The translations under genes were made by a program, and so were the position numbers. A DNA stretch of 50,138 nucleotides from a virus. Of this stretch, positions 26,344-34,439 are shown piece by piece. The notes beneath the pieces were generated by a model. The model was not told where the DNA came from and did not search any database. It saw nothing but the letters and a program-made list of their open reading frames with translations. Each line of letters starts with the position of its first letter. Positions within the stretch are counted from its first letter, which is position 1. Location of the stretch: IMG/VR virus record IMGVR_UViG_3300021376_000090, positions 1-50,138 of that record. One strand, 5' to 3'.

Positions 26344-27394
26344 AGGGTACAGTGATTCTGCTTCATATCTAAAATCATATTTGAAAAATGATTTTGACTT
26401 AATAGAAGAAAATATTGGCGATCCAAGCAGGGAAAAAATAGAAGAAATTAGCAAATTACATAATGCCGGCATAGGTTTTTTGTACGAAAAATCTACAAAG
26501 CTTGCTGATGTATATATTCATAATGCTTTGCCAATAATTTTTAATAAAAAATCTGGCTACAATGTTTGTTTTACATATTGGGAAACAAATAAAATACCAT
26601 TTAAATGGATTGATGTAATTAATACTGCTGATGAGTTATGGACAACATCTGAATGGGCTAAAGATGTTTTTATCAACTCTGGAGTTAAGATACCTGTTTA
26701 TGATTTTAAACTTGGTATTAATGATGTAATCTACTCAATGCCCTCTGAGCCAAGAATATTGAGGAAACCGGGGCAATTTACTTTTTTAAGCATAGGTTCT
26801 CCGTCGACCAGAAAGAACTCCCAGATGTCTGTAGACGCTTTTCTAAAGCTGTTTGGCAAAGATGACCGGTTTAATCTCATTTATAAATCAAATGGGCATG
26901 CAGATGCAAGAATTTACCTTAATGATGGTTCTAGAATGTATTTGAAAGACCACGATAGAATTAAAGTAATTGATTGGCAAACCACTGATTCAGATCTTGC
27001 AAAGATTTATGATGAAGTGGACTGCGTTTTATATCCCACAAGCGGTGAAGGGTGGGGCTTGCTTCCATTGCAAGGTATAGCAAAAGGTATTCCAACTATT
27101 TGCACTAATGCTACTGCTTGTACTGAGTTTGCACATCTGTCTGTGCCGCTTAATTATAAGTGGGGAACTATGAATATGTTTGGAATATACGAAGGGTGCG
27201 GTGACTGGGCAGAGCCGGATTTCGATGATTTATGTGATAAAATGTTATATGTTGTAAATAACTACGATGAAGTAGCAGATAAGACTTTTCATGGCGCAAA
27301 ATGGGTCCATAGCAATCTTACCTGGGAGAGGGTAAGCCAAAAGTATAAAGAGAGATTATGTCAGATATCGAACCAGTTAAAAGTAAATCTTTAA
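26300..27394 (+). CDS. GT-B glycosyltransferase (GT4-like)
   Basis: 364 residues from ATG 26300. The C-terminal half has the GT4 donor-binding signature: FTFLSIGSPSTRKNSQMSVD, then ADVD-like YDEVDCVLYPTSGEGWGLLP with the E of SGEGWG, and LQGIAKGIPTICTNATACTE. The N-terminal half is the acceptor Rossmann domain (CFTYWETNKIPFKW, ADELWTTSEWAKDVF). It could glycosylate phage DNA, virion proteins or host surface polymer. It overlaps both neighbours (44 and 37 bases). Confidence 0.8.
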   Translation: MKVQWTTAVVLNKSEGYSDSASYLKSYLKNDFDLIEENIGDPSREKIEEISKLHNAGIGFLYEKSTKLADVYIHNALPIIFNKKSGYNVCFTYWETNKIPFKWIDVINTADELWTTSEWAKDVFINSGVKIPVYDFKLGINDVIYSMPSEPRILRKPGQFTFLSIGSPSTRKNSQMSVDAFLKLFGKDDRFNLIYKSNGHADARIYLNDGSRMYLKDHDRIKVIDWQTTDSDLAKIYDEVDCVLYPTSGEGWGLLPLQGIAKGIPTICTNATACTEFAHLSVPLNYKWGTMNMFGIYEGCGDWAEPDFDDLCDKMLYVVNNYDEVADKTFHGAKWVHSNLTWERVSQKYKERLCQISNQLKVNL

Positions 27395-27966
27395 TTGATA
27401 AAATTAAAGATGTAGAACAAGTTGGTTTACTTCATGTAAAAGGCTATAGTAATAGAGAGATTGGCGCATTGATGTCTCTAAAACCAAATGAAGTAAAAGA
27501 ATATGTAGAAGAATATAAAATTATTTTAAATAAAACTGTTGATGAAGATCCTTATTTTCTTGAGAGGGTTCAGTTTAATACAATTAAAGCACTCCAAGAG
27601 TTTGATCAGCTAAGCAAAGAAGCTTGGGAGACAATTACGATTGCAACAGACAATGGAATGGTTGCCGCCAGAATTCAGGCAATCAAGCTTGCCGGAGAGA
27701 TTGCATCTAAAAAAGCTCAATTACATAAACTTATGGGTGGCAATCAGGCTGATGGTGAGTACATTGCAAGAATGCAGAAAGCGGAAAATGTTAATCAAAT
27801 TCTTTCTAAAATATTAAGAGATGTTATTGCAAAACATCCAGCAATTGCAGAAGAGGTAAGAAAAGAATTAGAAATTGCATTTGAAATTATGTCAGGTGAA
27901 AGAATAGATCTTTCAAAAGAATCAGCGATTGATGCAAACTCATCAGAATTTGAGAACGGTAATTAA
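27358..27966 (+). CDS. Candidate terminase small subunit
   Basis: 202 residues. An N-terminal HTH (VKGYSNREIGALMSLKPNEV, about residues 22-42) is followed by long helices suited to oligomerisation (RIQAIKLAGEIASKKAQLHK), the plan of phage TerS proteins. It lies directly before the large terminase, with a repeat array starting inside its last codons (SSEFENGN at the end). TerS binds the packaging site and presents DNA to the large subunit. The family assignment is from layout and context rather than a signature. Confidence 0.6.
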   Translation: MSDIEPVKSKSLIDKIKDVEQVGLLHVKGYSNREIGALMSLKPNEVKEYVEEYKIILNKTVDEDPYFLERVQFNTIKALQEFDQLSKEAWETITIATDNGMVAARIQAIKLAGEIASKKAQLHKLMGGNQADGEYIARMQKAENVNQILSKILRDVIAKHPAIAEEVRKELEIAFEIMSGERIDLSKESAIDANSSEFENGN

Positions 27967-28088
27967 GGGGTTTTATGTCAGAATTTGAGAACGGGTTTTT
28001 GAGCCTTTATGCCCAGAGTTTGAGAACTGGTTTTGAAGCCTTTATGGGCATCTGTCAGAATTTGAGAACTGGTTTTGACCCCTTTATG
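27943..28088 (+). repeat. Four-copy direct repeat between terminase genes; candidate packaging site
   Basis: The core CAGAATTTGAGAAC(G/T)GG occurs at 27943-27959, 27978-27995, 28014-28030 (one change) and 28055-28072, spaced 35, 36 and 41 bases. Copies 2-4 continue with GGTTTTTGAGCCTTTATG-like sequence, giving full units of about 34 bases. Copy 1 is inside the end of the small-terminase gene. Iterated sites next to terminase genes are typical of cos or pac recognition regions, so TerS binding is inferred. Confidence 0.7.
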
Positions 28089-28106
28089 TCATATGTTGGT
28101 AAATAA
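27975..28106 (+). CDS. Short open frame across the repeats (doubtful gene)
   Basis: 43 codons with AAGGGG four bases before ATG 27975, ending two bases before the large terminase start. The product would be a repeat peptide: SEFENGF, then SLRTGFEAF, then NLRTGFDPF. Copies 3 and 4 share a reading phase; copy 2 is read in another. It may be translated simply to carry ribosomes through to the terminase gene, or may not be a gene at all. Confidence 0.3.
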   Translation: MSEFENGFLSLYAQSLRTGFEAFMGICQNLRTGFDPFMSYVGK

Positions 28107-28108
28107 TT

Positions 28109-29848
28109 ATGTCTGAGTATCTTGGAATTAATTTGGAATTTGCAGACTTTGATAGATTGCTTAGGCAGGATGAATTGATGGAACAACCGGTATCTATTGA
28201 AACATTTGTACAAGAAAAGAAATATCTTGGCTTGCCGCCATTGTCTAATATACAGCTTGAAATAGTTCGACATAGTACGCAAATATTTAAGCTGCCTACT
28301 TTGCAAAAGCTTATGGGTGAACATAATGGTCTCGAATACTATAAAAAATATACTGATAATGAAGTAATTTGTATGTTAGGTAAGGGGTCTGGCAAAGACC
28401 ACTGTAGCAGAATTTCAATCGCATATACGGCTTATTTGCTACATTGTTTACGCGATCCTCTCAGTTACTATGGTAAAGCAAACGGCGTATATGTTGACCT
28501 ACTAAACCTAGCTGTAAACGCACAACAAGCTCAAAGGGTTTTCTTTGAGCCGTTAAAAAACCTATTGCTTGGATCTCCGTATTTTAATAGCGTTGGATTT
28601 GAACCCAGAGTGTCAGAAATCTTTTTCTTTTCCAGACCAGTAAGGCTATTCTCCGGTCACTCAGAAAGTGAAGGGTGGGAAGGTTATGAAGTATTAACTA
28701 TAGTCTTAGACGAGATCTCTGCTTTTAAAACAGATATCGAATTAAAAGGTGATACAAGAGCTAAAGGGTCAGCTTCTGCAATATATAATATGAGCAAGTT
28801 ATCTGTGATGTCACGATTCCCAGAAGTAGGTAAAGTAATTTTATTGTCATTCCCTAGATATAAGGGTGATTTTATTCAACAAAGATATTTTGGTGCTCAG
28901 GAAAAAAACGAGCCAAAAACATGGTATATAAAAGCAGCTACCTGGGAAGTCAATCCAACAATTAAAAGATCTGATCTTGAGTCTGAATACATAAGAAATC
29001 CTATTGAAGCTGCATCGAGATTTGAATGTGAACCACCTACAATGGAAGACGCATATTTTAGAGATGAAGATTTAGTTAGAAAAGCATTTATGTATGCAGA
29101 TGATCCGGTTGATGAAGATGGAAGGTTTCATAAATGGTTTAATAATTCAGATGGTCACAGAAGATTTATACATGTTGACTTAGGATTTAAAAGAGATAGA
29201 TCAGCTCTTTGTTTAACACATTGTGCTGGATTTAAAGAAGTTAAAACTTCTATGGGTGTAGAAAAACTTCCGGTAATAAATGTTGATTTAATATATTCTT
29301 GGGAAGCCGCACCAGGCGAAGAAATTAATTTTGCATCTGTGAGGCAAATGATAGTCGATTTGTGTAGAAAGTTTGATGTAGCTAAAGTTACATTTGATAG
29401 ATGGCAATCTATTGAAATGATTCAGAGTTTGAGAGCACAAGGAATCGCAGCTGATTTTCATAGCGTAAAAAAGACTGACTATGACACATTAATGACATCT
29501 ATATACGATACAAGATTAAGAGGATATTGGAACGAGATATTGGTAAATGAAGAACTGCTTAAGCTTAGATTATTTAGTAATAATAAAATTGATCACCCAT
29601 CTGGTGGTTCAAAAGATATGGCAGATGCTTTGGCTGGTTCGGTATTTAATTGTGTAGAAAATATGGCGGTTGAACAAGAAGTAGAAATAGAGGTGTTAGA
29701 TTTTTCTATGCAGTCAGAGATTGATGAAGATCTCGAAGAATTTGGTACAGTAAGCGTGTATAATCATAATTTGAGAGAATTCACGCCCGGATATAAAGAA
29801 TTAAATGTACCAGGACAGGAGGTGGGGAAGTGGATAGAATCGATATAA
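28109..29848 (+). CDS. terL: Terminase large subunit
   Basis: 579 residues. ATPase: Walker A-like GKGSGKD (91-97) and Walker B TIVLDEIS (D201, E202). Nuclease of the RNase H type: HVDLGFKRD (D357), VTFDRW, and the C-terminal DMADALAGS acid. It cuts the concatemer and drives DNA into the prohead. The ribosome site is weak, so coupling to the short frame ahead may matter. The gene is far from the tail genes here, so head genes must lie outside the window. Confidence 0.93.
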   Translation: MSEYLGINLEFADFDRLLRQDELMEQPVSIETFVQEKKYLGLPPLSNIQLEIVRHSTQIFKLPTLQKLMGEHNGLEYYKKYTDNEVICMLGKGSGKDHCSRISIAYTAYLLHCLRDPLSYYGKANGVYVDLLNLAVNAQQAQRVFFEPLKNLLLGSPYFNSVGFEPRVSEIFFFSRPVRLFSGHSESEGWEGYEVLTIVLDEISAFKTDIELKGDTRAKGSASAIYNMSKLSVMSRFPEVGKVILLSFPRYKGDFIQQRYFGAQEKNEPKTWYIKAATWEVNPTIKRSDLESEYIRNPIEAASRFECEPPTMEDAYFRDEDLVRKAFMYADDPVDEDGRFHKWFNNSDGHRRFIHVDLGFKRDRSALCLTHCAGFKEVKTSMGVEKLPVINVDLIYSWEAAPGEEINFASVRQMIVDLCRKFDVAKVTFDRWQSIEMIQSLRAQGIAADFHSVKKTDYDTLMTSIYDTRLRGYWNEILVNEELLKLRLFSNNKIDHPSGGSKDMADALAGSVFNCVENMAVEQEVEIEVLDFSMQSEIDEDLEEFGTVSVYNHNLREFTPGYKELNVPGQEVGKWIESI

Positions 29849-30006
29849 ACAAAAACATACAGGTAGAAGCAGCAGATGTCATAGCAATTCTTACAGACAA
29901 AATTGCTGACCTAATAGCTCAAAATGCGGTGCTTACTGCACAGGTAAATGGTTTGGTAAAGATGATGAGACAGGAACAAGAAAAAAACTCTTCGAAAATA
30001 GTTTAG
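29830..30006 (+). CDS. Small coiled-coil protein after the terminase
   Basis: 58 residues, GTG start at 29830 with AGGAGG eight bases before it, overlapping the terminase end by 19 bases. One long amphipathic helix (ILTDKIADLIAQNAVLTAQV) suggests a coiled-coil dimer. It ends with a charged tail. It could be a terminase or virion accessory; no family is recognised. Confidence 0.65.
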   Translation: MDRIDINKNIQVEAADVIAILTDKIADLIAQNAVLTAQVNGLVKMMRQEQEKNSSKIV

Positions 30007-30047
30007 CGAACGCTGTATAGTTTTTAGCTGACCTGCTACTATCTGTG

Positions 30048-30067
30048 TTGTCGTCACAAGACGGCAA
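30048..30067 (+). promoter_or_regulatory. Hairpin in the leader of the gene at 30094
   Basis: TTGTCGTC-ACAA-GACGGCAA folds into an 8-bp stem (one G-T/U pair) with a 4-base loop, 26 bases before the next ATG. No T-run follows on this strand, so it is not a terminator here. An operator or mRNA-stability hairpin is possible. No clear promoter is recognised in 30007-30093. Confidence 0.4.
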
Positions 30068-30093
30068 AAACAACTAGTAAATAGGAGCATAAA

Positions 30094-30435
30094 ATGCAAA
30101 TTAATCAAGCAAGCAATTTCCCTGTTATTTCACGCAGTGGTCGTACATCTGCTGAGTTACAGCAAATTATCGACACATTGGTGTTGTCATCTGAAACCGG
30201 TAATGCATTCTCAATTACGGGAATTGTTGCTGGTAAGAGATACAATTCAATGCAACAGAGAATTAGAGCGCAGGCTAAAAAGTTGAATCTGCAAGTTCAG
30301 ATTCACTTTGATAAAGTCAATGAAACACTCTATTTCAGAGTGCCGGGGAAGAATGATGCTGAAGTTACGATTACAAAAAATGCTTCAGTAAAGGCAAAAG
30401 ATGTTAAAAACGTCAAGACAACTGTTAAGGCGTAA
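30094..30435 (+). CDS. Unrecognised 113-residue basic protein
   Basis: TAGGAGC ribosome site before ATG 30094; it has its own leader and a strong terminator after it, so it is probably a separate transcript. The middle (GIVAGKRYNSMQQRIRAQAK) is a basic helix and the end alternates beta strands with a Lys-rich tail (KAKDVKNVKTTVKA). The build suggests a DNA- or RNA-binding protein made in quantity. No family is recognised. Confidence 0.65.
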   Translation: MQINQASNFPVISRSGRTSAELQQIIDTLVLSSETGNAFSITGIVAGKRYNSMQQRIRAQAKKLNLQVQIHFDKVNETLYFRVPGKNDAEVTITKNASVKAKDVKNVKTTVKA

Positions 30436-30471
30436 TTAGTAATTTAGAAAAAAATAGCAATATTTTTTCGG

Positions 30472-30498
30472 GTGGGGCGCAAGCCCCACTTTTTTTTT
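30472..30498 (+). terminator. Rho-independent terminator
   Basis: GTGGGGC-GCAA-GCCCCAC is a perfect 7-bp GC-rich stem with a four-base loop, followed by nine T. It ends the packaging-region transcript and lies directly before the promoter of the next gene. Confidence 0.92.
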
Positions 30499-30500
30499 AG

Positions 30501-30506
30501 TATAAT
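30501..30506 (+). promoter_or_regulatory. -10 element for a leaderless gene
   Basis: A perfect TATAAT ends 6 bases before ATG 30513, directly after the terminator T-run. Transcription would start at about the ATG. There is no ribosome-binding site, and the -35 position falls inside the terminator stem without a TTGACA match. This is the same arrangement as at 11848. Confidence 0.65.
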
Positions 30507-30512
30507 TTTTGT

Positions 30513-31331
30513 ATGCCATTATTTGAGACACAAAAAATCGAGATTAGTAAAGATGTAACTTCCAAATGGAATGTTCTATTCGCAATACCTTGCTATGATC
30601 AATTAATATCTGAACCAACAGTTTTATCATTAATCAAAACTATGATGTACTTTAGAGATCACGGAATTAAATTTGGTCTCTGTACAATTACTGACAGTTT
30701 AATTAATCGAGCGCGTAATAATGTAATCGCTAAGTTTATGGCGTATGAACAAGCAACGCATTTAATGTTTATTGATGCAGATATTGCGTGGGAGCCGGAA
30801 GCAATTATAAAACTTCTCTGGCATAATAAAGAGGTTATTACTGCAGCCTATCCAATAAAGCAAATTGAGTGGAATAGGGTTGAGGAGAATGTAAAAGCTG
30901 GTATGTCAAAAGATCTGCTATTAGAAAATAGCGTAAGATTTGTAGTCAATCCTGTTAGAAGTGCAGACAATAAAACTCTTAATGTAAGTAATGGTGCAAT
31001 AGAAATCTTTGATGCCGGCACTGGGTTTATGTTGATTAAAAGGGAAGTTATTCATAAATTAATTGAGAAGTATCCAGAGTTAAAATATAATGATGACACC
31101 GGCGCTTTAAATGATGCAGAAAAGAAATGGACTTATGCATTCTTCAATTCGTATATTGATCCGCATCTCAATAGATTTCTTTCTGAAGATTATGGTTTCT
31201 GTAGGTATTGGCAAAACATTGATGGAAAGATTTGGGTAGAGCCGGGTATTGAATTAACACATATAGGTCGTATGAAATATAAAGGAACTATGATGTCATT
31301 CATAGAGAAGTACGCAACGGTATTAGAATAA
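30513..31331 (+). CDS. GT-A (family 2-like) glycosyltransferase
   Basis: 272 residues. The start WNVLFAIPCYDQLISEPTVL is the opening strand of GT-A enzymes; FIDADIAW carries the DxD metal site; GTGFMLIKREV and SEDYGFCRYW hold the catalytic acid region. This layout is shared by phage and viral glycosyltransferases that modify hypermodified DNA bases or surface sugars. It is a single-gene unit, flanked by a terminator before it and 402 non-coding bases after it, and probably leaderless. Confidence 0.78.
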   Translation: MPLFETQKIEISKDVTSKWNVLFAIPCYDQLISEPTVLSLIKTMMYFRDHGIKFGLCTITDSLINRARNNVIAKFMAYEQATHLMFIDADIAWEPEAIIKLLWHNKEVITAAYPIKQIEWNRVEENVKAGMSKDLLLENSVRFVVNPVRSADNKTLNVSNGAIEIFDAGTGFMLIKREVIHKLIEKYPELKYNDDTGALNDAEKKWTYAFFNSYIDPHLNRFLSEDYGFCRYWQNIDGKIWVEPGIELTHIGRMKYKGTMMSFIEKYATVLE

Positions 31332-31733
31332 TCTGAAATCAGTTACGAAAATGGATTTTTTTCTCAGACCCTTAGACCCTGAAAAATATATACTCAAATT
31401 TTCCTGTAAATAGAAAAAAACACGGGTAGTTCATATATCATATTATTTAGTAATACTCGGTAAGCGTATACTAAATTTCGTTTATTATTGACTTCATAAC
31501 GAGCCCCGCGAAATAGTTATTTACATAGCTGTCCGATCATTCTTTAATAAAGCCTTTATGATGGCTGTTTAGCCCTGTGCGATTGCCTATGCGAAATAAT
31601 CTTTTTAAAATATTTATTTGCTGTGAGGTTGCTGTTTTTTATTCTATGCCTTACCCTTGCCCCCACGACCACGATTACGCCCACAAATAACTATCCAAAT
31701 AAATAAATCAACAACCAACGAAAGGTATTTATT
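31332..31733 (+). other. 402-base non-coding junction between gene blocks
   Basis: No supported gene. It is AT-rich at the start, with a C-rich stretch at 31648-31683. Seen features: GCGAAATA twice (31508-31515 and 31590-31597); ATAAAG-C-CTTTAT within a wider ATCAT...ATGAT hairpin near 31537-31562; and TTGACT at 31488-31493 without a good -10 at the right distance. It separates the packaging block from the small-gene region. A control region or origin is inferred only from position and repeats. Confidence 0.5.
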
Positions 31734-32159
31734 ATGACAAATCTATCGGATTACAAACAGTCTTACACAGACGCATTGGCATACGCATTGCGTAATGCCA
31801 AAATAGATTATTATTTCCTCAAAGTTTATCGCAAACTCTTTGGATTAGAGTTGGCGTTTGGCACAACTGAGTATGGTACTATTACTCATTTCAAATCTTG
31901 TGACAAACAACGAGACATACGCACATACGCAGTCACAGACAAAGGCTTTGAGTTTGAGTGTGAACAACTAATGTATTTGCTCAGACTTATTGAATTGAAA
32001 GCAAATGGCGTAGAAATTGTTTATCCACAAGGTTCTGATTACGCAGAAAATTGGGTAAAGCCAAAGCGTAGTAGAAAAGCAAGTGTTATTACAAGTTCAT
32101 CATTTATTCACCCGTCACAATTTGATTATTACACTTATGGAAAGAAAGGTAAAAAGTAA
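31734..32159 (+). CDS. Unrecognised, first gene of the accessory region
   Basis: 141 residues with GAAAGG eight bases before the ATG. Rich in Tyr and Lys; the C-terminal third is basic (KPKRSRK) and ends in GKKGKK. Its leader contains the AATCAACAACCAAC motif that recurs before two later genes. It overlaps the next gene as TAATG. No family recognised. Confidence 0.65.
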   Translation: MTNLSDYKQSYTDALAYALRNAKIDYYFLKVYRKLFGLELAFGTTEYGTITHFKSCDKQRDIRTYAVTDKGFEFECEQLMYLLRLIELKANGVEIVYPQGSDYAENWVKPKRSRKASVITSSSFIHPSQFDYYTYGKKGKK

Positions 32160-32737
32160 TGACTAAAATCAAACTCACAGACTTGGAAGCCCGTATTGTA
32201 AAGCATAAGGCTATTCCAAATCCAAACTCTAAGAAAGTCAATCTATCTGATTTGATAAAGTCTGGTCGTATTCGCAGGCGAAAGAAAAAGCCGGCAGTAA
32301 AGCAGTTTGTAAAGTGTGTGACATACGATACACCAGAAGAAATTCAATTTATTATTTCATCACTTCGTGTAAAAGTGATTACAAATAATCGCAAAGGTAT
32401 TGCTATTGACTTAGGTGAAGAACGACTATTCCTTCGACTAAATCAAATCAATCAACTCAAACTTATTATTGGTCTACTTCAATCAGGTATTGATGTAACT
32501 ATTGATGATTGTGTTGAGCAATCTAATGATGAAAACATCAACAAAATTAAAATTGAACTTGATAAGTTGGAGAAAGATGAAATTGAAAGACAAGAAAGTA
32601 AGAAACAAACTTTGGAAAAACTAATGTGGATTCGTTATGGTAGCAAAACCAATAACAATCCTGAACAAAAGCAAAAAGAGTTAGAAGAGTTTAGAAAACA
32701 AATTGCTGAAGTTCGAAAAGCAAAGGGATTAGAGTGA
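32159..32737 (+). CDS. Unrecognised; basic N-terminus and C-terminal coiled coil
   Basis: 192 residues. Residues ~35-45 are RIRRRKKKPA; the middle is beta-like (KVITNNRKGIAIDLGEERLF); residues ~125-190 are a highly charged helix (KIELDKLEKDEIERQESKKQ). The basic patch hints at nucleic-acid binding. Overlaps neighbours by 1 and 4 bases, so it is co-translated with them. Confidence 0.62.
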   Translation: MTKIKLTDLEARIVKHKAIPNPNSKKVNLSDLIKSGRIRRRKKKPAVKQFVKCVTYDTPEEIQFIISSLRVKVITNNRKGIAIDLGEERLFLRLNQINQLKLIIGLLQSGIDVTIDDCVEQSNDENINKIKIELDKLEKDEIERQESKKQTLEKLMWIRYGSKTNNNPEQKQKELEEFRKQIAEVRKAKGLE

Positions 32738-32931
32738 TAGATAACAAAACCAAAAATCAACTTCTCAATGAACTTGAAAATTTGACAAAGGTAATGGATA
32801 TTCCTATTCAAAGACAAAGAGACCCACATTGGTTATTGCGTAATGCGGGTATAAATAATCCAGATCATAAAAACCTAAATAAAATATTCAAGATTTGTAA
32901 ATATCTAATAAGCGAGGAACATTATGGCTAA
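32734..32931 (+). CDS. Unrecognised 65-residue protein
   Basis: GTG start overlapping the previous stop (GTGA). Two short helices flank QRQRDPHWLLRNAGINN. Fully helical by eye; no motif. It overlaps the next gene by 8 bases, where GAGGAAC supplies that gene's ribosome site. Confidence 0.55.
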   Translation: MIDNKTKNQLLNELENLTKVMDIPIQRQRDPHWLLRNAGINNPDHKNLNKIFKICKYLISEEHYG

Positions 32932-33148
32932 GTGTATTTATTGCGATAATGAGTTTATAGAAGAAAGAAAAGAAGCTGGCTATGATTATTGTTTGGCAGA
33001 TGATTGCCAAAAACAAGGTCTTGATAAATCAGAGCGTGAATTTAGAAAGATTTACACGCCGGCACTATTACATAAATCAAACTATTTCTGGATTAAAAAA
33101 ACAGAACTAGCAACCCTAAACACAAGAGGAGATTTACCAAACCAATGA
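32924..33148 (+). CDS. Small zinc-finger protein
   Basis: 74 residues. C4-x2-C7 and C23-x4-C28 form a probable four-Cys zinc site in the first 30 residues (MAKCIYCDNEF...DYCLADDC). The rest is a charged helix and a polar tail. It neighbours another Cys-rich gene. DNA or protein binding is possible. Confidence 0.62.
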   Translation: MAKCIYCDNEFIEERKEAGYDYCLADDCQKQGLDKSEREFRKIYTPALLHKSNYFWIKKTELATLNTRGDLPNQ

Positions 33149-33468
33149 GTAAAAAATGTACATCTTGTAATCAAGAACTAAAACCGGTATTTGAAAACTT
33201 TCCATTTACCTTTCATAAATTACTTCAAATAGATTCCGGCATTTCATTTGTTATTCACGGTGGATATGGTGAATTTTTTGATTCTCCATTTGAAAAAGAT
33301 GGTTATGAAGAACCTAGTGAATTCAATCTTTGTCACGATTGTGCTGTGAAAGTATTTGAAATACTTGATCCAAAACTTAGATTTAAAGGTGGTCATCCAA
33401 CAATAAATGAAGATGATTCAAGATGCTGTAAATGGTGTTGGACAAAAAAAGAAATGGAAATTCAATGA
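33145..33468 (+). CDS. Cys-rich zinc-ribbon protein
   Basis: 107 residues, ATGA overlap with the gene before. C5-x2-C8 and C63-x2-C66 are a split zinc ribbon with a 54-residue insert; C94-C95-x2-C98 near the end may add a second site. The insert is aromatic and Gly-rich (HGGYGEFFDSPF). I know similar ribbon-plus-insert hypothetical proteins from phages but no function. Confidence 0.62.
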   Translation: MSKKCTSCNQELKPVFENFPFTFHKLLQIDSGISFVIHGGYGEFFDSPFEKDGYEEPSEFNLCHDCAVKVFEILDPKLRFKGGHPTINEDDSRCCKWCWTKKEMEIQ

Positions 33469-33803
33469 CTAAAATTTACGATAAACAAACATTGTTCCAT
33501 CGAGAAACCGAAATACTTGCTTGGAAAAAGCAAAAAGATAAAAATCACGAAAACTTTGAATCATACTATATGATTCGTATGGTAATTTTACATTATGATG
33601 GAGATAGAGATGTCTTTGTTAGATTTACCAACAAATACAAAATAATTAATTATATAGATTTAGTGCTATCTAATGGTGAGAGAAGCAACAATTTTGTTAT
33701 CAATGGTGCAATTTATTGTGGTGAAAGTGCTCTTGATTGCGTATTTAGTATTGATAAATTTGTTCGAATTATGGAGTTAAAAGAAGGGAAACTTTATGGA
33801 TAA
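33465..33803 (+). CDS. Unrecognised 112-residue protein
   Basis: ATG 33465 overlaps the previous stop as ATGA and is preferred to an in-frame start at 33432. Alternating strands (MIRMVILHYDGDRDVFVRFT) then a helix near FSIDKFVRIMELKEGK. Tyr- and Asp-rich. It overlaps the next gene by 8 bases; no motif. Confidence 0.58.
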   Translation: MTKIYDKQTLFHRETEILAWKKQKDKNHENFESYYMIRMVILHYDGDRDVFVRFTNKYKIINYIDLVLSNGERSNNFVINGAIYCGESALDCVFSIDKFVRIMELKEGKLYG

Positions 33804-33984
33804 GCAACAAGAATGGAAAGAGTGGGAAGAATTGGGAAACCATTACTATGCCATTGGAAAACATCGAGAAGGAAATGAATGCTATAACATTGCTGAAAAA
33901 ATTCGTGGAATGACAGATGCTGATAAAGCAATAATTATAGCTAAACTTTGGGAAGCAAAGAAAGAAGGTAAATTTGATGAGTAA
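33796..33984 (+). CDS. Short TPR-like protein
   Basis: 62 residues. The stretch EELGNHYYAIGKHREGNECY followed by NIAEKI fits one tetratricopeptide repeat (LG..Y...G.......CY..A), with Gly instead of the usual small Ala at position 20. A single repeat cannot form a superhelix alone, so it may pair with a partner. The call is by pattern only. Confidence 0.55.
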   Translation: MDKQQEWKEWEELGNHYYAIGKHREGNECYNIAEKIRGMTDADKAIIIAKLWEAKKEGKFDE

Positions 33985-34246
33985 TGAATTTTATAAATGG
34001 GTGTTTGAAAATCAAAAAATAATCAAAAAGTTAGCAAATGTTAAAAATGAAAAAACAATCAAAATCAAATGGAAAGGTACAACAATGAAGAATTATCGAA
34101 AAAATTGGCAATATTGCATTACAAAAGAAGTTCTTGGTATGCACGAAATAATTGATCCATACGATTGGAAATTGGATTTAGAAATGAATGCGGATTTTAA
34201 ATTATGGGATTTAGAAATGCAAAACAAAGGAGACCAATATGAGTGA
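33977..34246 (+). CDS. Unrecognised 89-residue protein
   Basis: ATG 33977, inside the end of the previous gene; GAAGGT lies upstream. Lys- and Trp-rich with a central YRKNWQYCITKEVLGMHEII and an acidic C-terminus (WKLDLEMNADFKLWDLEMQN). It overlaps the next gene by 8 bases. No family recognised. Confidence 0.55.
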   Translation: MSNEFYKWVFENQKIIKKLANVKNEKTIKIKWKGTTMKNYRKNWQYCITKEVLGMHEIIDPYDWKLDLEMNADFKLWDLEMQNKGDQYE

Positions 34247-34439
34247 AATTGACAGTAACGAAATTATAAAGTTTGCTGAATTAATGCAGCAAGCAATTGC
34301 TCAGGAATCATCAAATACAAAAGTTGTAATGGAGATATTGGAAAATCTTAAAAACTCCACATCTAATTTGTCAAATAGAGTATCTCTATTAGAAGATCAA
34401 ATTATTAACATAGTCAAAACTTTAAAGGAGAATCAGTAA
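34239..34439 (+). CDS. Coiled-coil small protein
   Basis: 66 residues, GGAGACC before the ATG. Almost wholly one amphipathic helix with heptad spacing (LENLKNSTSNLSNRVSLLED, then QIINIVKTL), predicting a coiled coil. Similar small coiled coils occur widely in phages without known role. TAATG overlap with the next gene. Confidence 0.58.
   Translation: MSEIDSNEIIKFAELMQQAIAQESSNTKVVMEILENLKNSTSNLSNRVSLLEDQIINIVKTLKENQ

Noticed and set aside
27975-28106. Repeat frame as a firm antigen-like or toxin peptide gene
   Set aside because: The repeats are more conserved as DNA than as protein phase (copy 2 is in another frame), which favours a DNA site.
31351-31413. 20-codon frame just after the GT-A gene
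   Set aside because: No ribosome site and nothing in the product to support it.
31589-31690. 33-codon frame in the non-coding junction with a Cys/His-rich end
   Set aside because: No ribosome site, no overlap coupling with neighbours, and the amino-acid mix follows the C-rich base composition.
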